Origin: Thermoleophilia bacterium
GTDB lineage: Bacteria > Actinomycetota > Thermoleophilia > Gaiellales > Gaiellaceae
NCBI GenBank assembly: GCA_013362295.1
Contig: JABFWJ010000108.1
Location: 1-6,126, forward strand
Direction: 5' to 3'
Length of the DNA stretch: 6,126 bases
Made by a program: the position numbers and the translations under genes
Shown here: one piece after another, positions 1 to 4,739 of the stretch
How positions within the stretch are numbered: the stretch's first letter is position 1
Layout: each line of letters starts with the position of its first letter
Notes under the pieces: generated by a model
Databases searched by the model: none
What the model saw: only the letters and a program-made list of their open reading frames with translations
Told to the model about the DNA's origin: nothing

Positions 1-345
1 GGCAGCCTCGAGTTTCGCCGCGAGCTCGTCGTCGTCGAAGCGCGCGTCGCCCAGCTCGACGCCGAGCGCCGCAGCCTCGCGCTCGAGCTCGCGTGCGTAC
101 GCGGCCAGCGCCGCCTCGTCGACCGGCGCCTCGCGGAGGACGAAGACGTTCGCGCCGAGCGGCCCGTCGGTCAGCTCGCGTGTGCGCGCCAGGCGCGCTG
201 CGAACTCGGCCGCGCTCAGGTAACCGGCCGCCACGAACCCGAGACCGCCCGCGTTCGAGACTGCGGCCGCGAGCTGGGGCGTCGACGGTCCGCCCGCGAG
301 CGGCGCGAGCACGATCCGGGGAATGTCAGCCAGAACGTGAGGCAA
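1..345 (-). CDS. Nitronate monooxygenase (2-nitropropane dioxygenase family), N-terminal part, cut by window edge
   Basis: Enzymes of this family are FMN-dependent flavoproteins with a TIM-barrel fold that oxidise alkyl nitronates to carbonyl compounds and nitrite. The 115 residues present contain the typical N-terminal block: IVLAPLAGGPSTPQLAAAVS at 11-30, followed by NAGGLGFVAAGYLS at 31-44. The second strand GPLGANVFV (61-69) and an acidic stretch ahead of the expected FTFG-type segment, which lies outside the window, also fit. The active-site His and the rest of the barrel are not visible. The start is taken as TTG at 345-343 because no ATG or GTG lies in frame nearby; this start is uncertain. 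It overlaps the upstream membrane-protein gene by 20 bases, so translation is probably coupled within the regulator-led operon. The family call is firm. The physiological substrate is unknown, and many homologues are annotated only by family. Confidence 0.85.
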   Translation of the reverse strand, partial: MPHVLADIPRIVLAPLAGGPSTPQLAAAVSNAGGLGFVAAGYLSAAEFAARLARTRELTDGPLGANVFVLREAPVDEAALAAYARELEREAAALGVELGDARFDDDELAAKLEAA

Positions 346-748
346 GGCGGCCGAGGACGATCCCGAAGACGATATGCCGCGTAGTCGACTGCGCGAGCCC
401 GCGCCCGCTGAAGAGCGGCGCGAGCCCGGGCTCGCCGCGCGCCGGGTGTCTCCGGTCGACGATGCGTGACAGAGGGAAGAGCGCGAAGTTCTCGGCGAGC
501 GCGAGTGCGAGCGCGACGCGCCGTGGCTCCGCGGACGTGCGCCGCCGCACTGCGTCGAAGGCAAGCCCGAACACGGCGCCGTTCGCTGCGTGGATCGCCA
601 GCCCGACGATCGGCCACGCTCGCGTGCGCGTCGCGAACTTGCCGAGCAGCGCGACGTCGGAGTAGTCGTGGCGGAAGAGGCGCTTGTCGACCGGTTCGAG
701 CGCGGCCCAGGCGAGCGTGGCCACGGCGCCTGCCGCCGGGCCTCTCAA
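326..748 (-). CDS. Conserved small membrane protein of unknown function
   Basis: This is a 140-residue protein I cannot assign to a named family. Hydrophobic, probably membrane-spanning stretches lie at about 5-18, 46-66 (PIVGLAIHAANGAVFGLAFDA), 78-95 and 125-136. Between them are polar blocks that look conserved in kind: EPVDKRLFRHDYSDVALLGK (18-37) and SRIVDRRHPARGE (94-106). The proposed TTG start at 748-746 overlaps the TGA stop of the regulator gene in the four bases TTGA, a classic coupling arrangement; a GTG eight codons later (724-722) is the alternative. I recall similar uncharacterised proteins in Thermoleophilia, but this has not been searched. Its position directly after the CarH-like regulator and before nitronate monooxygenase suggests co-transcription. 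The membrane topology and role are inferred only from hydrophobicity and context. Confidence 0.75.
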   Translation of the reverse strand: MRGPAAGAVATLAWAALEPVDKRLFRHDYSDVALLGKFATRTRAWPIVGLAIHAANGAVFGLAFDAVRRRTSAEPRRVALALALAENFALFPLSRIVDRRHPARGEPGLAPLFSGRGLAQSTTRHIVFGIVLGRLASRSG

Positions 749-1575
749 CTCTGGGCGACGTCGGAGAGTCGTCGCAGCTCGGCCACGGCGCGACGCAGGT
801 CGGTTCGGTCGGTTCCGCTGCCGCCGGCGAAGACGGTCAGCGAAGCGGGCGGCGGCCTCGCCAGCAGCTCGCCGTCGAGCGCCCGCGCCGTCTCGCGCGA
901 TGCGGCGCTGAAGCAGAGCGCCGACGCGCCCAGACGATCGGCGAGCTCGAGGGCGTCGGCGTACGGCGTGTCGGCGCCGAGGTATGCGACCTGCCAGCCG
1001 TCGGATCGGAGGAGGACGGCGAACATCAGCAGTCCGATCTCGTGTCGCTCGCCGGGTACGCACGCGAGCACCGCCGTCCCGCGTAACCCGGTCCGCTGAT
1101 CCGACAGGAGCTTCTGCAACGCGGTCCGCACGGTCGCGCTCGCGAGATGCTCCTGTGCGACGTTCAGGGCGCCGGCCGCCCACCGCTCGCCGATCGTCGC
1201 GAGCGCGGGGCCGAGCACGCGGAGGAACGACTCGTCGAGGGCGGTGAGCGCGATCGACTGGTCGACGAGATCACGGAGCGCCTCGACGTCGCTCGCCGCC
1301 GCGGCGGCCACGATCCCGTCCCGCAGCTCATCCACCGTAAGTGCGACCGTGTGACCTCCACCCAGGAGCACTGCGGCCTCGCCGATGCGGAAACCCTCGC
1401 GGAGTCGCGCCTTCAGCCACTCGACGCGCGCGACGTCGAGCTCGCTGTAGCGGCGCTGGCCCCCCGGCGTGCGATCAGGGTGCAGCACGCCATAGCGTCG
1501 TTCCCACTTCCTGATCGTGTCGGAAGGGACGCCCGTGCGCTGGGTCAGCGCGGAGATGTTCAGGGTCGCCGGCAA
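745..1575 (-). CDS. MerR-family regulator with cobalamin-binding domain (CarH/LitR-like)
   Basis: The 276 residues fall into three modules. Residues 5-72 are a MerR winged helix-turn-helix with the typical RKWERRYGVLHPDRTPGGQR and YSELDVARV signatures. Residues about 82-160 are a helical cap like that of methionine synthase, containing Trp132 and the W-x9-EH motif (Glu142, His143). Residues about 166-270 are a B12-binding Rossmann domain with the base-off motif ERHEIG (176-181, His178 as lower ligand), YLGADTP (198-204) and FAGGSG (249-254). In CarH, adenosylcobalamin drives tetramerisation and DNA binding in the dark, and light breaks the Co-C bond and releases DNA. Here the residue after Trp132 is Ala, not the His that serves as second cobalt ligand in lit Thermus CarH. 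The start is TTG at 1575-1573; the frame is closed by a stop six codons upstream and holds no ATG or GTG. Autoregulation through the 44-base divergent region is likely but inferred. Confidence 0.9.
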   Translation of the reverse strand: MPATLNISALTQRTGVPSDTIRKWERRYGVLHPDRTPGGQRRYSELDVARVEWLKARLREGFRIGEAAVLLGGGHTVALTVDELRDGIVAAAAASDVEALRDLVDQSIALTALDESFLRVLGPALATIGERWAAGALNVAQEHLASATVRTALQKLLSDQRTGLRGTAVLACVPGERHEIGLLMFAVLLRSDGWQVAYLGADTPYADALELADRLGASALCFSAASRETARALDGELLARPPPASLTVFAGGSGTDRTDLRRAVAELRRLSDVAQS

Positions 1576-1619
1576 GGCAGCATCCGGGACTCATCTGCCC
1601 TCCGGCTACCGTGGGAAAC
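1576..1619. promoter_or_regulatory. Divergent regulatory region between the CarH-like gene and the DNA glycosylase gene
   Basis: These 44 bases separate the TTG of the regulator from the GTG of the glycosylase, so any promoters and operator must be here or inside the flanking genes. TCCGG occurs twice in the same orientation, at 1583-1587 and 1601-1605, 18 bases apart. No convincing palindrome and no room for a B12 riboswitch is seen. An operator bound by the regulator is expected from the way CarH and MerR proteins work, but no site can be proven by eye. Confidence 0.4.
1607..1612 (+). promoter_or_regulatory. Candidate -10 element TACCGT for a leaderless glycosylase transcript
   Basis: TACCGT fits the actinobacterial TAnnnT -10 pattern and ends seven bases before the GTG start at 1620. 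This would put transcription initiation at or next to the start codon. The nine bases GGCTACCGT recur at the same position ahead of the small gene at 3658. No good -35 is visible; GGGACT at 1586-1591 with a 15-base spacer is the closest. Confidence 0.4.
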
Positions 1620-2378
1620 GTGCCAGAAGGCGATTCGCTCCACCGGGCGGCGCGCCGGCTCCAGGTGCTCGTCGGCCAGCGGATCGCTGCCGAGTCTCCT
1701 CATCCGCGCGCGCGGGCCGAGGGCGTCGCCGAACGGATCGACGGTCGCACGCTCGAGTCGGTGCACGCGCACGGGAAGAACCTCATCCTGCGCTTCGAGG
1801 GCGGCATCGCGCTGCGCTCCCATCTGCGCATGTCGGGACGGTGGTCGGTGAGGCCCCGCGGCGAGGTACGGGCCGGCAAGCCGTGGCTCGTGCTGCGCGG
1901 CGAGCAGGCCGAGGGGGTGCTCTGGAACGGCCCGGTGCTCGAGCTGCACACGCGCGCGCTCGCGCGGCTCGGTCCCGACATCCTCGAGCGCCCGCCGCGC
2001 ATCGGCACGATGCTCGAGCGGATGCGCCGCTCCGATCCGTCGCGCCGGCTCGGCGAGGCGATGCTCGACCAGTCCCTCGTCGCGGGCATCGGGAACATGT
2101 GGCTCGCCGAGGCGCTGTGGGATGTCGAAGTCTCGCCCTGGCGGAGGCTGGGCGACGTGCCGGAAGCCCACCGCCGCAGAGCGCTCGAGGCGGCCGCCGC
2201 GTTGATGCGCGAATCCGTCGACACGGGCCGCGGCCGAGGTCACCGCGTGTACCGCCGCGCCGGCCGGCCCTGTCCGCGCTGTCGGACGACGATCCGTTCC
2301 TGGGGGCAGGGCGACGACAACCGCATGGCGTACTGGTGCCCGCGCTGCCAGGCAGGAGACGACCCACCGCGCTCGTAG
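1620..2378 (+). CDS. nei: Fpg/Nei-family DNA glycosylase/AP lyase (Nei-like)
   Basis: This is a bifunctional base-excision repair enzyme that removes oxidised bases and cleaves the abasic strand. The 252 residues contain every key element. Pro2-Glu3 in MPEGDSLHR provides the Schiff-base nucleophile and catalytic acid. Lys53 lies in HGKNLIL. The helix-two-turn-helix is around 145-166 (DQSLVAGIGNMWLAEALW). A C-terminal zinc finger CPRC (218-221)...CPRC (240-243) has the DNA-contacting Arg in NRMAYWCPRC. The PEGDS opening and the finger are closer to Nei/endonuclease VIII of actinobacteria than to MutM. The start must be GTG 1620, because Pro2 has to become the N-terminus; the GTG three codons earlier would bury it. 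That earlier GTG also overlaps the likely -10 element. The gene is divergent from the CarH-like regulator and 8 bases ahead of the next gene. The exact substrate range cannot be told from sequence. Confidence 0.92.
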   Translation: MPEGDSLHRAARRLQVLVGQRIAAESPHPRARAEGVAERIDGRTLESVHAHGKNLILRFEGGIALRSHLRMSGRWSVRPRGEVRAGKPWLVLRGEQAEGVLWNGPVLELHTRALARLGPDILERPPRIGTMLERMRRSDPSRRLGEAMLDQSLVAGIGNMWLAEALWDVEVSPWRRLGDVPEAHRRRALEAAAALMRESVDTGRGRGHRVYRRAGRPCPRCRTTIRSWGQGDDNRMAYWCPRCQAGDDPPRS

Positions 2379-2386
2379 TTCACGGC

Positions 2387-3598
2387 GTGCTGCGCGCGCC
2401 GCATCTCTACGAATCCATGCGTGCGTTCTGTCTCTCGGCCTTCGCGGCCGAGCGCGGCGCGCAGGTCCCGTTCGCGTTCGAGGAGCACGCGACGCGCGAG
2501 GGGCCGTCGCTCTATGAGTACCGGCCGCTCGTGCGCGGGTTCGTCGAGGAGCAGTCGCCGACCCTGCGCCGCCTGCCCGACGCGCGCCACGCGCTCGAGG
2601 ACCTGAAACGCGAGCCGGCCGCCGCGATCTTCGCGCGCGCCCACTCGGGCATCGGCGACACCGGAGACGAGGCGCTCTACCGCTCGATCCTCGTTCCCAT
2701 GCTGACGTGGACGGCCGAGCGCTGCGGCGGGTTCGACTGGGACGACGAGGCGTTCGATGCCGCCTACGCGGACCTCGAGCGCACGCTCTTCGGCACGGCG
2801 CGCACGTACGTCGCGCTCGCCCCCGTCGTCGGTCTCTCTGCCGGCTCCGACGCCGACCTCGGCGCGGGGATCACGCTCCGGCCGGTCGTCGCGGGGGAGA
2901 TCTCGAACCTCTGGCCCGAGGCGCGCGGGCTGATGCCGCCAGACTTCGCTCGCGAGATCGACCGCCTGCTGCTGCTCGAGCTGCGCCGCGAGCTCGAGCC
3001 CGACGAGTCCGAGCCGCCCGACGCCGCGGCCGAGCTCGCGGACGCGGTGACCGCGCTCCGGCTCGCGACCGCGGGCGCCGTCGCCGCGGGGCCGGTCGTC
3101 TTCGAACGACTCGACTTCCGGCCGCTGCGCATCGCGCCGCTGCTCCCGATCGCCGCGACGCAGCCGCGCGGCGACGCAACGCGCCTCGACAAGGTCCGCG
3201 CGCGGCTCACCGCCGACCTGCGCGCCAGGCTGACGCTCGCGGACGGCGACCGCGAGCTCGGCGAGGCGCTCGACCGCTGGGAGCTGTCGCTCTTCTCGGA
3301 GGAGCCGTTCCGGTCGGCCCAGGTGCGCGAGTCGCTGACGTGCCTGCTCGGCGGCGACGGAGGCACGTGGGCGGCGGCGATGCGGTCTGCGGTGCTGCTG
3401 GGCGACAAGACGCGGGAGCGCAGCGACCTGCTGGAGGCGCTGCGCGAGGAGCGCCTCGGCCACGACGCCCGTGACGCAGTCCGGCGCGCTCTCGTCGAGA
3501 CGCTGTCGCACGGCAACCGGGCCGAGCTCGTCGTGGCGCTCGACGACACGCTGCTCGGTCTCCGGCCGCGCCCGTCGTCCGTGCTTCGCGTCGCCTGA
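2387..3598 (+). CDS. Uncharacterised protein of about 403 residues, possibly with a divergent ApeA/HEPN-like C-terminal half
   Basis: There is no secure family assignment. With the GTG start at 2387, 8 bases after the glycosylase stop, it has 403 residues; ATG 2417 would give 393, and neither has a clear Shine-Dalgarno. Visible blocks are FVEEQSPTLRRLPDARHALE (52-71), ERCGGFDWDDEAFDAAYADL (111-130), a beta-rich middle (139-170) and a Leu/Glu-rich helix (191-205). The C-terminal layout is DAVTALRLATAGAVAAG (219-235), LGEALDRWELSLF (291-303), WAAAMRSAVLLG (328-339) and a final helix ending ETLSHGN (371-377). This order resembles ApeA-type HEPN proteins, whose last helix carries R-x4-6-H before Gly. 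Here His375-Gly376 is kept, but the position expected for Arg is Val370, so RNase activity is doubtful. No membrane segment or signal peptide is seen. It is probably co-transcribed with the glycosylase. The HEPN reading is inference from pattern only. Confidence 0.8.
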   Translation: MLRAPHLYESMRAFCLSAFAAERGAQVPFAFEEHATREGPSLYEYRPLVRGFVEEQSPTLRRLPDARHALEDLKREPAAAIFARAHSGIGDTGDEALYRSILVPMLTWTAERCGGFDWDDEAFDAAYADLERTLFGTARTYVALAPVVGLSAGSDADLGAGITLRPVVAGEISNLWPEARGLMPPDFAREIDRLLLLELRRELEPDESEPPDAAAELADAVTALRLATAGAVAAGPVVFERLDFRPLRIAPLLPIAATQPRGDATRLDKVRARLTADLRARLTLADGDRELGEALDRWELSLFSEEPFRSAQVRESLTCLLGGDGGTWAAAMRSAVLLGDKTRERSDLLEALREERLGHDARDAVRRALVETLSHGNRAELVVALDDTLLGLRPRPSSVLRVA

Positions 3599-3638
3599 CA
3601 CGGTCTTTTCACGAAGCCGGCACAGACATGTGACACGG
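3596..3638 (+). repeat. Direct repeat TGACACGG flanking the promoter of the small-protein/parA/ftsZ operon
   Basis: TGACACGG occurs at 3596-3603 and again at 3631-3638, 35 bases apart in the same orientation. The first copy includes the TGA stop of the upstream gene. The second lies between the candidate -35 and -10. It could be an operator half-site pair or chance. Confidence 0.3.
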
Positions 3639-3651
3639 GCGCGGCTACCGT
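3623..3651 (+). promoter_or_regulatory. Candidate leaderless promoter for the small-protein/parA/ftsZ operon
   Basis: The -35 is CAGACA at 3623-3628, matching GACA of TTGACA. A 17-base spacer follows, then the -10 TACCGT at 3646-3651. Six bases later is the ATG at 3658. The -10 therefore sits exactly at -12 to -7 relative to the A of the ATG, which is the geometry of leaderless actinobacterial promoters. The same GGCTACCGT string precedes the glycosylase gene. Confidence 0.5.
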
Positions 3652-3657
3652 CGCTGC

Positions 3658-3867
3658 ATGGACGAAGCTGCACGCGTACTTGCCCGGCTGACGCGCATCG
3701 AGGAGCTGCGTGGACTACAGCACGCCGGCGGAGGCCCAGGCCCGGAGCTACTCGCCGAGTTGCGTGCGCTCGTGCCGGAGGCGGAGGCGTGGGCGCGCGC
3801 GGAGGGCGACGCGCGGGCCCACACGGCGGCAACGAAACTTCGAGAGGAGGCGGAAGGAATGGACTGA
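3658..3867 (+). CDS. Small acidic helical protein (69 residues), unknown function
   Basis: I do not recognise a family. The sequence predicts two or three helices: DEAARVLARLTRIEELRG (2-19), a Gly/Pro-rich loop (23-29), then PELLAELRALVPEAEAWARA (29-48) and TAATKLREEAEG (56-67). It is rich in Ala, Glu and Arg with regularly spaced Leu/Ile, compatible with a small helical hairpin or coiled coil that dimerises or binds a partner. It has no Cys, no signal peptide and no membrane segment. The ATG lies at the right distance from a TAnnnT -10 to be a leaderless start, which supports it being a real gene. It precedes parA by 110 bases containing no obvious new promoter, so it is probably the first gene of an operon with parA and ftsZ. 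A role linked to those proteins is inference from position only. Confidence 0.7.
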   Translation: MDEAARVLARLTRIEELRGLQHAGGGPGPELLAELRALVPEAEAWARAEGDARAHTAATKLREEAEGMD

Positions 3868-3977
3868 ATCGACCCGAACTGGCCTCTCAGATGGGTCTCG
3901 CGCGCCTCCTTCCGCGTCCCAACGTTCGCCCTGCGAGCGCGGCCGCGCACGGTGAGACAGCGCATGAAGAAACACAG
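3868..3977 (+). other. Leader between the small gene and parA, lacking an evident promoter
   Basis: These 110 bases contain no TA dinucleotide at all, so no TAnnnT -10 element can be present and parA is probably read from upstream. An in-frame ATG at 3891 could extend ParA by 29 residues. However, 11 of those 29 codons end in A or T, compared with 1 of the first 29 codons after GTG 3978, so the stretch looks non-coding. It includes a 12-base perfect palindrome GCGCGGCCGCGC at 3937-3948. No Rho-independent terminator is seen. Confidence 0.5.
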
Positions 3978-3981
3978 GTGA
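3964..3981 (+). other. Five-codon mini-ORF (MKKHR) whose stop overlaps the parA start
   Basis: ATG at 3964 opens MKKHR and stops at TGA 3979-3981, sharing the bases GTGA with the GTG start of parA at 3978. GGTGAG at 3951-3956 is a Shine-Dalgarno-like sequence seven bases before this ATG. The parA GTG itself has only a weak purine stretch upstream. The mini-ORF could deliver ribosomes to parA by coupling; it may also be chance. Confidence 0.25.
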
Positions 3982-4739
3982 TTGCGCTCGCGAACCAGAA
4001 GGGCGGCGTGGCCAAGACGACCACGACCCTGAACCTCGGCGTCGCGTTCGCCGAGCACGGCTACAAGGTGCTGCTCATCGACCTCGACCCGCAGGGGAAC
4101 CTGACGATGTCGCAGGGACTCAACCCGGATGCGATCGAGCGCTCGATGTTCGACGTGCTGGTCCACCGCCTGCCGATCGACCAGGTGATCGAGACACGCG
4201 AGGTCGACGTCGCCGTCTCGTCGATCGACCTCGCCGGCGCGGACATGGCGCTGTCGTCGCAGATCGGCCGCGAACGCGCACTCGAGAAAGCGCTCGTCCC
4301 CGTGCGCGACCGGTACGACTTCATCCTGATCGACACGCCGCCGTCGCTCGGCCTGCTCACGATCAACGCGTTCGTCGCGGCCACGGGCGTCCTCGTCCCC
4401 GTCCAGACGGAGTACCTCTCGCTCCGCGGGCTCGTGCAGCTCGAGAACACCCTTGCGATGGTGCGCGAGAACCTCAATCCGACGGTGTCGATCATGGGGA
4501 TCGTGCCGACGATGTTCGACCGCCGCATCACGCATTCGCGCGAGGCCGACGAGATCCTGCGCGAGAACTTCGGCGACCTCGTCTACAACACCCGTATCCG
4601 CAAGACCGTTCGCTTCGCCGAGGCACCCGTCAAGGGGTCGTCCGTCCTCGCGTACGAACCGACCGGCGAGGCCGCCGAGATGTACCGGGACCTCGCGAAG
4701 GAGGTGCTCAATGGCCAGAAACCGCGCCAGCATGCGTGA
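3978..4739 (+). CDS. parA: ParA/Soj-family ATPase
   Basis: This is a P-loop ATPase of the ParA/MinD group, which dimerises on ATP and binds the nucleoid to position chromosomes, plasmids or division proteins. With GTG 3978 as start it has 253 residues, about the length of Soj. The deviant Walker A is QKGGVAKTTT (7-16), with signature Lys8 and P-loop Lys13. Walker A' is LLIDLDPQGN (32-41, Asp35/Asp37). Walker B is FILIDTPPSLG (115-125, Asp119). EYLSLRGL is at 145-152. A basic patch NTRIRKTVRFAEAPVKGSSV (204-223) matches the DNA-binding Arg region of Soj, and no MinD-type C-terminal membrane helix is seen. An N-terminal extension from ATG 3891 is possible but has different codon use. No parB follows; instead ftsZ overlaps by 29 bases. 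That context favours a role in FtsZ placement (as for PomZ or MipZ) or a chromosomal Soj separated from its parB; this cannot be decided here. Confidence 0.93.
   Translation: MIALANQKGGVAKTTTTLNLGVAFAEHGYKVLLIDLDPQGNLTMSQGLNPDAIERSMFDVLVHRLPIDQVIETREVDVAVSSIDLAGADMALSSQIGRERALEKALVPVRDRYDFILIDTPPSLGLLTINAFVAATGVLVPVQTEYLSLRGLVQLENTLAMVRENLNPTVSIMGIVPTMFDRRITHSREADEILRENFGDLVYNTRIRKTVRFAEAPVKGSSVLAYEPTGEAAEMYRDLAKEVLNGQKPRQHA
4698..4706 (+). promoter_or_regulatory. Perfect Shine-Dalgarno AAGGAGGTG deciding the ftsZ start
   Basis: AAGGAGG at 4698-4704 is fully complementary to the 16S rRNA tail, followed by six bases and ATG 4711. It lies inside parA codons. It is by far the strongest ribosome site in the window and favours ATG 4711 over the downstream ATG 4732. 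Confidence 0.8.

Noticed and set aside
93..1247. Several plus-strand open frames opposite the regulator, membrane protein and oxygenase genes
   Set aside because: They are Arg/Pro/Ala-rich translations with no motif, antisense to genes with clear domain signatures.
1611..1613. Earlier GTG as glycosylase start
   Set aside because: It would place three residues before the Pro that must be N-terminal for catalysis, and it lies inside the likely -10 element.
1517..2386. Upstream extension of the 403-residue protein's frame through the glycosylase gene
   Set aside because: The frame is open only because of base composition. The region clearly encodes the glycosylase in another frame, and the translated extension is Arg/Ala-rich without structure.
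2240..3832. Minus-strand open frame of about 530 codons
   Set aside because: It is antisense to the glycosylase end, the 403-residue protein and the small gene. It is low-complexity Arg/Ala/Glu-rich with no recognisable motif, typical of shadow frames in very GC-rich DNA.
3937..3948. Palindrome GCGCGGCCGCGC as a possible parS or operator site
   Set aside because: It does not match the usual parS consensus (TGTTTCACGTGAAACA type), and GC-only palindromes arise easily in this composition.
3891..3977. 29-residue N-terminal extension of ParA from ATG 3891
   Set aside because: Eleven of 29 codons end in A/T against 1 of 29 in the following stretch, and the ParA fold begins right at GTG 3978. It is kept only as a possibility.
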